Source: Pseudomonadota bacterium
Lineage (GTDB): Bacteria > Pseudomonadota > Alphaproteobacteria > Geminicoccales > Geminicoccaceae
NCBI GenBank assembly: GCA_030549795.1
Contig: JAUQQO010000010.1
Span: 62,001 to 126,000, forward strand
Direction: 5' to 3'
Length of the DNA: 64,000 nt
The translations under genes and the position numbers were made by a program. This document shows, piece after piece, positions 29,529-39,011 of the stretch (positions are counted from its first letter, which is position 1; each line of letters starts with the position of its first letter). The notes under the pieces are model-generated. The model had not been told where the DNA came from, did no database searches, and saw nothing but the letters and a program-made list of their open reading frames with translations.

Positions 29529-30014
29529 CTATTTCTTGCGGAATCGGTCGAGGGCGACGATCTCGGCTCCGCCTTCGGGCTGGCCCTCGCGCCGCTCCTC
29601 GGCCTTGCGCCCTGCCGGCTGAGGCTTGCGCTCGGGCTGCGCCAAGGGCACGATTTCGGGCTCTAGCGTGAACTGAAGGCCGAATTCCGCTCCCGGATCG
29701 GCGAAGACCTTGATCGCGTGGAAGGGGATGCGGATGCGGTGCGGGACGTCGTTGAAGCTCAAGGTGACCGAGAGACCCTCATCGTCAACCTCGAGGTCCC
29801 AGTACTGATACTGGAGCACCACGGTCATCTCGGTCGGGTAGCGCTCGCGCAGATAATCGGGGAGCTCCACACCCGGGTCGGAGGTGCGGAAGGTGATGTA
29901 GAAGTGGTGTGGCGGCGGCAGGCCTTCGGTGGCAAGACGCCGCAGCACGTCGCGCACCACCGTCCGCAACGCCTGTTCGACCATACGGCCGTAATCGATC
30001 GCGCTTCGCGCCAT
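29529..30014 (-). CDS. sspB: ClpXP adaptor SspB (alphaproteobacterial type)
   Basis: This 161-residue adaptor binds ssrA-tagged proteins and tethers them to ClpXP. The folded domain covers about residues 1-115 (HFYITFRTSDPGVELP, then PHRIRIPFHAI). It is followed by a flexible Arg/Glu/Pro linker and the C-terminal ClpX-docking peptide IVALDRFRKK, which resembles that of Caulobacter SspB. The gene lies 54 nt downstream of the ssrA gene on the same strand, so the tagging RNA and the adaptor for its tag are neighbours and could share regulation. Confidence 0.93.
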   Translation of the reverse strand: MARSAIDYGRMVEQALRTVVRDVLRRLATEGLPPPHHFYITFRTSDPGVELPDYLRERYPTEMTVVLQYQYWDLEVDDEGLSVTLSFNDVPHRIRIPFHAIKVFADPGAEFGLQFTLEPEIVPLAQPERKPQPAGRKAEERREGQPEGGAEIVALDRFRKK

Positions 30015-30067
30015 GGTTCCCGCGATCGCTGGTTGGGGTCGCTCCCTTCCGCATCGGGCGGATCGGA

Positions 30068-30365
30068 AGTGGGGGGCTTCTGTTGCCCGGCGCCCCCCGA
30101 GCCGCGCTTACCTAATCGAGATCAGGCAGCGAGCGCCAGACGATTGTCGTTGGCACTTGTGGGTTTGGCCCGATAACGGCGGTACCATGCCGGGCGAAAG
30201 CTGCCCCTTTACTGCGCGCGTCGAACCTAACTCGCCCCCTCAACAGCCGGACCCGCGCACCGCGCGTGATCCGGCTCGCCATTGGTGGAGGCGCCGGGCT
30301 CTGCCCCCGGGTCCGCGACGCCTATTCCGGGCAGGGTTCATCGCCATCTCCGGCTCAAGCCGGCT
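30068..30365 (-). ncRNA. ssrA: Two-piece (circularly permuted) tmRNA
   Basis: The gene reads on the minus strand in permuted order. The acceptor piece ends in CGCCTCC-A-CCA (30293-30283) with CCA encoded, preceded by a 5-bp T stem (30310-30306 with 30298-30294). A 43-nt intervening segment follows. The coding piece begins GGGGGCG (30239-30233), which pairs with CGCCTCC and places a G-U at the third pair, the alanine identity element. GGTTCGACG, typical of the tmRNA 5' domain, follows. The tag frame 30154-30122 encodes [10 protein letters not shown] and stops with TGA. A terminal hairpin GGGGGGC/GCCCCCC is at 30098-30071. The outer ends are estimates. The seven-nt T loop is GGCAGAG, not the usual TTCRA. 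Confidence 0.88.
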
Positions 30366-30370
30366 CCCCC

Positions 30371-30398
30371 AATATAGGCACTCGTCACCGGGCCGCAA
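30371..30398 (-). promoter_or_regulatory. Predicted sigma-70 promoter of ssrA
   Basis: On the minus strand TTGCGG (30398-30393) and TATATT (30376-30371) are separated by 16 nt. The -10 box matches five of six consensus positions. Transcription would begin near 30365, just before the acceptor piece of the tmRNA. The divergent gene thyX starts at 30539, so the two promoters share this region. Confidence 0.5.
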
Positions 30399-30538
30399 CC
30401 ACCCCGGCGAGAAAGAGCGACGGGGAAAGAGCTGGGCCCGGCGGGGAAGAGGCCGGTCTCGGCCCCGATCGCCCGACTTGCACGGCCGATGCGGGGCGCT
30501 CACAACAACCCTCCGTCAGCCGACGGGAGAACCCTTGC

Positions 30539-31573
30539 ATGCGGCTCGAGCCCGAGAAACTGGCCGAGATCGAGGCAGCGCGCGCGCAAAAGCAGCCCAC
30601 CCGGCGGGCGACCGTGCCCGCCCTCGAGGAGATCTTGGGCGTGCCGTTGCCCGTGCTCGACCACGGCTTCGTGCGCGTGATCGATTACATGGGCGACGAT
30701 GCGGCGATCGTGCAGGCGGCACGGGTCTCTTACGGCAAGGGCACGAAGAAGCCGAGCTCCGATCGCGCGCTGATCCGCTATCTCATGCGCCATCGGCATA
30801 CGAGCCCGTTCGAGATGTGCGAGATCAAGTTGCACGTCAAATTGCCGATCTTCGTGGCTCGACAGTGGATCCGCCACCGCACCGCCAACGTCAACGAATA
30901 TTCGGCGCGTTATTCGGTCCTCGATCGCGAGTTCTATCTACCGGATCGGGAGTTATTGCAGCTCGTGCGCATCGAGCGCAAGAGCACGGTCGAGCAAACG
31001 CAGCTCTTTGCGTTGCCGGAACCAGAAGTGCACGACATCGCCGCGCAATCGACCACCAATAAGCAGGGCCGAGAAGGTGCGCTCGCCGCCGAGGTCGCGG
31101 CGGAAGTGATCCGGCGGATGAAACGGGCGGCAGAGACCGACTTCACCCTCTATGAGCGGCTGTTGGGTGAGGGCGGCGAGGGGATCGAAGGCTTCGGGAT
31201 CGCGCGCGAGCTCGCGCGCCTCGTGCTTCCGCTTTCCACCTACACCCAATGGTATTGGAAAATCGACCTGCACAATCTCCTGCACTTCCTCGAGCTCAGG
31301 GCCGATCCGCACGCCCAGGCCGAGATCCGCGCCTATGCCGAAGTGTTGCTGGAGGTGGTCAAGCGCTGGGTGCCGCTCGCTTACGAAGCGTTCGAGGATT
31401 ACCGGCGCCGGGCGTTCACCCTTTCCGCTCCAGCGCGCGAAGCGGTGCGGCGGGCGCTGCGCGGCGAGACGGTCGATCCCGAAGCCCTCGGCTTGAGTGC
31501 GCGCGAGTGGCGCGAACTCTGCTCCGCTTTGCCCGAGCTCGCGTCGCGCGCCGGGCGCGCGGGCGAGCCTTAA
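30539..31573 (+). CDS. thyX: FAD-dependent thymidylate synthase ThyX
   Basis: This 344-residue flavin-dependent enzyme makes dTMP from dUMP using NADPH and methylene-THF. The diagnostic RHRX7S motif is at residues 112-122 ([11 protein letters not shown]). H(84)RHTSPFE-like residues and the C-terminal [12 protein letters not shown] segment agree with the family. ATG 30539 follows GGGAG and is chosen because the region upstream is the tmRNA promoter area and reads as junk. ThyX is unrelated to ThyA, and tetrahydrofolate rather than dihydrofolate is its product. The stop overlaps the convergent small gene by 4 nt. Confidence 0.95.
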   Translation: MRLEPEKLAEIEAARAQKQPTRRATVPALEEILGVPLPVLDHGFVRVIDYMGDDAAIVQAARVSYGKGTKKPSSDRALIRYLMRHRHTSPFEMCEIKLHVKLPIFVARQWIRHRTANVNEYSARYSVLDREFYLPDRELLQLVRIERKSTVEQTQLFALPEPEVHDIAAQSTTNKQGREGALAAEVAAEVIRRMKRAAETDFTLYERLLGEGGEGIEGFGIARELARLVLPLSTYTQWYWKIDLHNLLHFLELRADPHAQAEIRAYAEVLLEVVKRWVPLAYEAFEDYRRRAFTLSAPAREAVRRALRGETVDPEALGLSAREWRELCSALPELASRAGRAGEP

Positions 31574-31755
31574 GCGCCAGCCTTGCGGCTGGTGCCGGTG
31601 CAGAGCGCGACGATGGTCACGAAGACCACAACAGTAAGGGGAAGTGCGATGTAGACGAGGCTCGCGAAGCCGAAGGCGAGCGCCACCACCACGCCCAGGA
31701 GGAGGAGGGCGAGCAGCACCCAACCCAGGGTCCCAAGACCTTCGCTCTCCTGCAT
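31570..31755 (-). CDS. Small two-helix membrane protein
   Basis: This 61-residue hydrophobic protein has two membrane helices (about residues 10-30 and 32-52) and a short basic tail ending TSRKAGA. I do not recognise a family. The start ATG 31755 is set by a very strong Shine-Dalgarno (GGAGGGAGAACC directly before it), which supports the gene being real. It is convergent with thyX and divergent from the OmpA-domain lipoprotein. Confidence 0.65.
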   Translation of the reverse strand: MQESEGLGTLGWVLLALLLLGVVVALAFGFASLVYIALPLTVVVFVTIVALCTGTSRKAGA

Positions 31756-31997
31756 GGTTCTCCCTCCGCTTGCGTCTCGGTGCAGCAAGGCTAGCGACGG
31801 TGGCGAGAACGGACAGCCGACGGGAGGTCGCATATTCCCGACCCGTTGCGTGCTTGGGCCAACTGTAGGAATCGCACAACAGGATCGCGCGATTGCCGCG
31901 TTCGCGCCGTGATGGCGGTCAGGCGAGCGTTCCCATGAGCAACGGATGTCGGTATCAGGGGAAGCCAAGGGAGCAGAGCATAAGGGAGCAAGGTCGC

Positions 31998-32888
31998 ATG
32001 CTCAGGCATCTTCGGCTGGCAGCCGCAGTGAGCGGTCTGGCGCTTCTCGCCGGCTGCGGTGATCGTCCGCCCGGTCACACCGATATCTTCGGACGCATGA
32101 TGGAGGCAGCGCCAGCGGCGCAGACGATGAAGCGGGCCCGTGCGACGAGCCCCGGCGCCGATCCCTATCGCGCCGCCTACTACAAGTACTCGATGGAACA
32201 CGCCGAGTACGAATTCAACGTCATGGAGCATTACAGGAGCGCGGTCTATCACGCCAACAATGCGATGGCGGCCGCCGGCGGTGCTGCTCCCGAACCGGCG
32301 CCGATCAGCTCCCGTCAGCTCCCCGCCGACAAGGTCGACGAGCTCACGAGCGCCCGCAACCGCCTGGTGGCGGCGCTCAATGCCGGCGGTGCCACCCGCA
32401 ATCCCGATGCCGCCGGCAAGGCGGTGGCACGCTTCAATTGTTGGATGGAGCAGCAGGAAGAGAACTTCCAGCCGCGCGACATCGCCTACTGCAAGAACCA
32501 GTTCTTCGAGGCGCTCGCGGCCATCGAGACCGCAGCTCCGGGTGCGCCGGAGACGATCAAGATCGACGCCGATGTCTTGTTCGACTTCGACAAGGCGGTG
32601 ATCAAGCCGGCCTTCTTCCCGGTACTCGATCGGGTAGCCGAGATTCTCGTCAAGAACACCAACATCCGAGTCGAGGTCTCGGGCCATACCGATACCGCCG
32701 GTCCTGCGGCCTACAACCAGCGTCTCTCGGAGCGCCGGGCCAAGGCAGTGGCCGATTATCTCGAGCGCAAGGGTGTGTCGCGCGACCGCATGACGGTGCG
32801 TGGCTATGGCGAGACGCGGCTTGCGGTGCCGACCCCCGACAACACCCGCGAACCGCGCAACCGTCGGGTGGAGATCCGTCAGCGTTGA
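31998..32888 (+). CDS. OmpA-domain outer-membrane lipoprotein (Pal-like)
   Basis: This 296-residue protein has a lipoprotein signal peptide with lipobox LLAGC (cysteine at residue 21). A 170-residue alpha-helical region of unknown role follows, then a C-terminal OmpA-like peptidoglycan-binding domain: DVLFDFDKAVIKP, VSGHTDTAGPAAYNQ, LSERRAKAV, YGETRLAV and a final NRRVEI. It probably tethers outer membrane to the wall. It is longer than classical Pal and has no Tol genes beside it, so I do not call it pal. ATG 31998 has GGGAGCAAGG upstream. A strong terminator follows. Confidence 0.88.
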   Translation: MLRHLRLAAAVSGLALLAGCGDRPPGHTDIFGRMMEAAPAAQTMKRARATSPGADPYRAAYYKYSMEHAEYEFNVMEHYRSAVYHANNAMAAAGGAAPEPAPISSRQLPADKVDELTSARNRLVAALNAGGATRNPDAAGKAVARFNCWMEQQEENFQPRDIAYCKNQFFEALAAIETAAPGAPETIKIDADVLFDFDKAVIKPAFFPVLDRVAEILVKNTNIRVEVSGHTDTAGPAAYNQRLSERRAKAVADYLERKGVSRDRMTVRGYGETRLAVPTPDNTREPRNRRVEIRQR

Positions 32889-32912
32889 GACGGCGCGAAC
32901 CGTTGCGCGCAG

Positions 32913-32944
32913 GAGCGCGGCCGCTTCGGCCGCGCTCTTTTTTT
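32913..32944 (+). terminator. Intrinsic terminator of the OmpA-domain lipoprotein gene
   Basis: A perfect 11-bp stem, GAGCGCGGCCG paired with CGGCCGCGCTC, has a CTT loop and is followed directly by seven T residues (32938-32944). This is a textbook Rho-independent terminator 24 nt after the stop codon. The convergent membrane gene ends at 32944. Confidence 0.92.
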
Positions 32945-33333
32945 CACCCCCCGAGCCCGACCAGCCGCGCGATCAACGCCGCCACCCAAAGGCCAAGCGC
33001 CGCTTTGAAGGCGATCCAAGCGTAGCGGCGGAAGCAGCGGGCGCGCGCAGCGCTCACCAAGCGCTGGGCGACGGCGGGCGCGAGCTGCGGTCGGGGGTCG
33101 AGCAAAAGCCAAGCCTCGGTGCGGGTGTAGGGGTGGTGGGGGGCTCGATGCGCCTTGAGCGCGAGCACCCCGGCCATGAGGAGCGAGCCGGCGGCCGCGC
33201 AATAGAGAGCGGCAAGCGGATAGGCGGCAAGGCCGAGACAGGTGCAGAGAATGGCGAGGGTGGCAAAGCCGACGCCGCGCAGGACGGAGAGTTCGGTCGC
33301 CCGCTCGATGGGGTCGAAGGGGTCACCGGGCAC
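32944..33333 (-). CDS. Uncharacterised membrane protein
   Basis: This 129-residue protein has two hydrophobic hairpin segments near residues 20-60 and one C-terminal membrane helix near 108-127. A hydrophilic loop between them contains HHPYTRTEAWLLLD. I do not recognise a named family, but the arrangement next to a YggT-family gene is plausible for an envelope protein. It begins 18 nt after the YggT stop on the same strand, so the two are probably co-transcribed. Confidence 0.6.
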   Translation of the reverse strand: MPGDPFDPIERATELSVLRGVGFATLAILCTCLGLAAYPLAALYCAAAGSLLMAGVLALKAHRAPHHPYTRTEAWLLLDPRPQLAPAVAQRLVSAARARCFRRYAWIAFKAALGLWVAALIARLVGLGG

Positions 33334-33351
33334 GGCTGGTTGCCCCGACCG

Positions 33352-33681
33352 TCAGATTTCGGGTGCGAGGCCGAGGGCGCGACAGAAGACCCACCAGCCG
33401 ATGCGGGCGACGATGATCCACCACACGGCAACCAGCGGCAAGAGCGCCTCGACCATAAAGGAAGGAGTGACGAGGCGGACGAGATCGAGAACCGGATCGG
33501 TGAGGCGGCGAAATGCCCGCCAAATGTAGAAGTCCCAGTCATGGGGCACGAACAGGCCGAGCACGAAACGGCCGAGCATGGTCCACATCAGGGCGGCGAG
33601 AAGAAAATTGCCGATCCCGAAGATGGGCGCCGCGAAAAAATAATATGCAAGAGCTTCGATGAGCTGATCCACTGCCGGCAT
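33352..33681 (-). CDS. YggT family membrane protein
   Basis: This 109-residue integral membrane protein has YggT-type features: two hydrophobic halves, the central motif RRLTDPVLDLVRLVTP and an aromatic-rich final helix. YggT proteins are linked to osmotic or envelope stress and cell division. Their biochemical role is not settled. ATG 33681 is preferred over an upstream in-frame start at 33720, because that one lies inside the inverted repeat that ends the symporter transcript. Confidence 0.75.
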   Translation of the reverse strand: MPAVDQLIEALAYYFFAAPIFGIGNFLLAALMWTMLGRFVLGLFVPHDWDFYIWRAFRRLTDPVLDLVRLVTPSFMVEALLPLVAVWWIIVARIGWWVFCRALGLAPEI

Positions 33682-33692
33682 CCGAAGAAGGT

Positions 33693-33716
33693 GGGCGGGG
33701 CATAAGCGCCCCGCCC
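33693..33716 (-). terminator. Inverted repeat after the symporter gene
   Basis: A perfect 9-bp inverted repeat, GGGCGGGGC/GCCCCGCCC with a 6-nt loop, lies 18 nt after the symporter stop on the minus strand. No T-run follows, so it is either a weak terminator or an mRNA-stabilising hairpin between the symporter and the YggT gene. Confidence 0.5.
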
Positions 33717-33733
33717 TCAATCTTCCGTGTAGA

Positions 33734-35638
33734 TCAGTGCGCGATTGCTGGCTTTTCTTCGCTCATCACCGGTCCGCCCTTGGGGATGCGGATTTGGTCG
33801 ATGAAGTCCTGCATTTCCTTAGATGGCGGCTTGGTCAACAGGCTCACCACGATGGTGACGAGGAACGCCACCGGGATACCGACCACCCCGGAAGCGATGT
33901 TGGAGAGCCCCTGCCGGGACAGCCAGGTACCCTGGAACCAGCGCGCCATTCCATAATATTCGGTGCCGAACATGTAGAACACGCAGATCGCATAGCCGGC
34001 GATCATGCCGGCGATCGCCCCCGCGGTCGTGCAGCGCTTCCAGAAGACACCCAAAACGAGCGCCGGGAAGAATCCGGAGGCTGCCACTGAGAAGGCCCAG
34101 GAGACGAAGATCAAGATCCCCTGCGGCAAGGTGATGGCCGTATAGGCCGCAAGCAGAGCCACGAAGATGAGAAGGACGCGGGCGACGATGAGCCGCCGCG
34201 CCGTCGGCGCCTGGGGATCGAGCATCTTGTAGTAGATGTCGTGGCTCAAGGCGTTGGCGATGGCGAGCAAGAGGCCATCTGCGGTGGAGAGCGCCGCGGC
34301 CAGGCCGCCGGCGGCGACGAGCCCGGCGATCACATAGGGCAAGCCGGCGATCTCCGGGGTGGCGAGCACCACCGTGTCCGGCAGGATCGAGAACTGGTTG
34401 AAGGTCAAGGTGGTCACGGGGGCGAGATTGCCGGCCGCATCCTTGACCGCCTGGCACGCCGCGAACACCGCCTCGGGGCTGGCCGCGTTGGCGCCGCAGA
34501 TCTTCACCATCCCGATCTTGCCATAGGTGAAGATCCAGGAGGGCAAGGCGGCTACCGCCTGCAGTGAGGACAGATCCCTACCCAACACGTTCGTGAACAC
34601 TTCATACTTCGCGAACACAGCATAGGCCGGTGCGGTGAAATAGAGGATGAAGATGAAGAGCAGGGACCAGCCCACCGATTGGCGCGCCTCGCGCACGCTC
34701 GGCGTGGTGAAGAAGCGCATGATCACGTGCGGCAAGGAGGCGGTGCCAACCATAAGGCAGAAGATGAGGCCGAAGAAGTTGAGCGGATCACGGAACCAGA
34801 AGGGCGTGGCATGACCCTTGGCCTCGCCCACGAACGGCGCGAGATAGCTCGCGGTTCGCTCGAGGGTCGTGATCTCTTGCAAGATCGAGCCATAGACGAT
34901 CTGAGGAATCGGGATACCCGTCTTTTGGGTCGAGAGGATCACGACCGGGATGAGATAGGCGATGATCAAAACGATATACTGGGCCACCTGTGTCCAGGTC
35001 ACAGCTCTCATGCCGCCCAGCATCGAGCAGACGAGGATGCCCACAAGGCCCACGAACACACCATACTCGAAGGGGATGCCGAGCAGCCGCGCCGCCACGA
35101 GACCGGTGCCAGTGAGCTGGCCCATCAGATAGATGAACGAGCAGCTCACCAAGATGATCACGCCAATAAAGCGGGCGAAGTTGCCGCCGTAGCGCGCCGC
35201 CAGGAAGTCGGGCACGGTGTAGGCACCGAACTTGCGCAAATACGGTGCAACGAGCACGGCCACCAACACGTAACCGCCGGTCCAACCCAAGATAAAGGCG
35301 AGGCCGTCATAGCCTTGGGCGTAGAGCGAGCCCGCCATGCCGATGAAGGAGGCGGCGCTCATCCAGTCGGCGGCGGTGGCCATGCCGTTGTAGAAGGCCG
35401 GGACCCGCCGTCCGGCTACATAGTATTCAGAGACCTGCGCGGTGCGCGACAGGTAGCCGATACCGGCATAGACCGCGATGGTCAAAAGAACGAATAGGTA
35501 GCCCAGAACGTATCCCGGAACGCCGAGCTGCTCGAGGATGGCAAGGACGACGACAAATGCGAGGAAGGCCCCGGTGTAATAACCATAAATCTTCCCTAGA
35601 TTAGCGACGAATACGTCTTGACTTGCTTGCTGTGCCAT
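33734..35638 (-). CDS. Sodium:solute symporter family permease (ActP-like)
   Basis: This 634-residue SSS family transporter has about 13 membrane helices. The SSS signature region is visible around AATADWMSAASFIGMAG (Na site) and LVAAGGLAAALSTADGLLLAI. It belongs to the subfamily that pairs with a DUF4212 small subunit, often annotated as acetate or monocarboxylate permease. Substrate is inferred only. The gene starts 13 nt after the DUF4212 gene and the pair forms a two-gene operon. Confidence 0.88.
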   Translation of the reverse strand: MAQQASQDVFVANLGKIYGYYTGAFLAFVVVLAILEQLGVPGYVLGYLFVLLTIAVYAGIGYLSRTAQVSEYYVAGRRVPAFYNGMATAADWMSAASFIGMAGSLYAQGYDGLAFILGWTGGYVLVAVLVAPYLRKFGAYTVPDFLAARYGGNFARFIGVIILVSCSFIYLMGQLTGTGLVAARLLGIPFEYGVFVGLVGILVCSMLGGMRAVTWTQVAQYIVLIIAYLIPVVILSTQKTGIPIPQIVYGSILQEITTLERTASYLAPFVGEAKGHATPFWFRDPLNFFGLIFCLMVGTASLPHVIMRFFTTPSVREARQSVGWSLLFIFILYFTAPAYAVFAKYEVFTNVLGRDLSSLQAVAALPSWIFTYGKIGMVKICGANAASPEAVFAACQAVKDAAGNLAPVTTLTFNQFSILPDTVVLATPEIAGLPYVIAGLVAAGGLAAALSTADGLLLAIANALSHDIYYKMLDPQAPTARRLIVARVLLIFVALLAAYTAITLPQGILIFVSWAFSVAASGFFPALVLGVFWKRCTTAGAIAGMIAGYAICVFYMFGTEYYGMARWFQGTWLSRQGLSNIASGVVGIPVAFLVTIVVSLLTKPPSKEMQDFIDQIRIPKGGPVMSEEKPAIAH

Positions 35639-35651
35639 GGCCGCTCCCCTC

Positions 35652-35912
35652 TCATTCCTCTTCGGCCACGCCGAATTCTTCGTCGATCTTGTTCTGCTTC
35701 CAGGCGAACCAGAAGATTTGGATCACGAAGACGATGAGCGAGCCTTGCGCCGCCATGTAGAAACCGAGCGGGAAACCGCCGATGACGATCTGGTTGAGGA
35801 AATAAACGAAGAAATGTATCACGAAGCTGAATATCGCCCATATCACGAGCGACGTGATCATGAGATTGCGCGTTTTGCGCCAGTACTCTTCCATACGTGG
35901 CGATGCCTGCAT
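35652..35912 (-). CDS. DUF4212 small subunit of the SSS symporter
   Basis: This 86-residue protein has two membrane helices (about 18-40 and 50-72), with RMEEYWRKTRNLM before the first and QIFWFAWKQNKID at the end of the second. The pattern matches DUF4212, which almost always precedes a sodium:solute symporter of the type found immediately downstream. It probably stabilises or regulates that transporter. Confidence 0.88.
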   Translation of the reverse strand: MQASPRMEEYWRKTRNLMITSLVIWAIFSFVIHFFVYFLNQIVIGGFPLGFYMAAQGSLIVFVIQIFWFAWKQNKIDEEFGVAEEE

Positions 35913-36113
35913 ACCTCACCTCCCAGCCGATCGCCGGGCTGCTCGCCAGGAGGCACTCTGGCAAACGGTACCCGACGAACCGCGTTGCTCCCACGACTCT
36001 TGCGCAGCCGCGCGCCGCGGAGCCCTCAGGCTCGACCTGCGCCGCGGTGTTGCCAAACCGTAATCCGTCGTAAGATGCGCGCAAGGACGCAGCCTTGAGG
36101 CGGGAACGCAGCC

Positions 36114-36794
36114 GTGCTGGGACATGCTGCCGCACTTTTCGAACGAATCGCGAACATTTGGCGCCGCGGCGGTAACCCGCGCTGCCGCGATCTCGAACAA
36201 CTGGCCGGGTTGTTGGCGGGAGAGGCGGCCTTCGTCGCCCAGAAGTCGACGATCGAATATTGCCGCGCGCGCGCAGGCTGTAACTGGGATAAGCTCTTCG
36301 CGGGTGATGAGTTCGCGCGCGAGATGAAGCGCGCGCGCTGGATGACCTTTCCCTTGGTGCTCGCCGACCTCGCCGAGATGCTGCAGATCCTGTTGCGGCG
36401 CGGCGGCTTCGAGGCGGCGGCGAGCGCCGATCGGCTGCGCCCGGTGGTCGCGCGCGCCTTGCGCTGGCACGGCCCACCCGAGATCCCGCTCGACCTCGAG
36501 CAAGCCGAGGCGGCGATCGCGGCCCGGCTGGAGCGAACCCTCGCCGCCCCCATACGTCCGGTCTACAGCTTCGCACCCGCCACCGGGCGCGCCGTTTTCG
36601 ACGCCTTGCCGCTTAAGACGGACGCCCGCGGCGACCGCACGGTGGTCGAGAACCAAGTGGTGTTCTTGCTGTGCGGGGCCTATGGGCGGCTTGAGGAGCG
36701 CATTGCCCTTGCCGAGATCGCCCGCGCGCTGATCGCGCCCGCCCGCGCGGTGGTGGGCCCGGCAGGATTCGAACCTGCGACCAGACCGTTATGA
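36114..36794 (+). CDS. Conserved hypothetical protein with 3' end antisense to a tRNA
   Basis: This 226-residue protein has no family I can name. The body (residues 1-210) has normal composition, with a helical region containing [11 protein letters not shown] and a C-terminal helical part. The last 14 residues, [12 protein letters not shown], are the antisense translation of a tRNA gene and are the well-known artefact peptide. The true stop may therefore have been lost, or the protein really ends inside the tRNA. The GTG 36114 start is uncertain. It is divergent from the DUF4212 gene with a 201-nt gap in which I see no named element. Confidence 0.55.
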   Translation: MLGHAAALFERIANIWRRGGNPRCRDLEQLAGLLAGEAAFVAQKSTIEYCRARAGCNWDKLFAGDEFAREMKRARWMTFPLVLADLAEMLQILLRRGGFEAAASADRLRPVVARALRWHGPPEIPLDLEQAEAAIAARLERTLAAPIRPVYSFAPATGRAVFDALPLKTDARGDRTVVENQVVFLLCGAYGRLEERIALAEIARALIAPARAVVGPAGFEPATRPL

Positions 36795-36826
36795 GCGGCC
36801 AGCTCTGACCACTGAGCTACGGGCCC
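36751..36826 (-). tRNA. tRNA with CAU anticodon, probably tRNA-Ile2
   Basis: The 76-nt gene is on the minus strand. Acceptor stem GGGCCCG (36826-36820) pairs with CGGGCCC (36761-36755), the discriminator is A and CCA is encoded (36753-36751). The D arm has GCTCAG, the anticodon loop is CTCATAA and the T arm is GCAGGTTCGAATCCTGC. The CAU anticodon could be elongator Met, but the stem-loop GGCCGCTCATAACGGTCTGGTCG resembles the lysidine-modified tRNA-Ile2 found after rpoD in alphaproteobacteria. The isotype is the uncertain part; the tRNA itself is not in doubt. Confidence 0.93.
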
Positions 36827-36854
36827 GCAGGCCGCACCCGCGGACGGGTGCGGC

Positions 36855-38873
<2,019 letters not shown>

Positions 38874-39011
38874 ACACGCGGTCTCCTCGCAGGCGGCGAT
38901 TCGCTGAGCGGTTGGCAGCACAGACGCGACCGCGCGGCACGGCAACGCGCCCTCGCCCTGCCGCGGGGCTCACCGATCCGCAGACGCCGCGCCCGCGCCG
39001 GTCGCTCGAAA

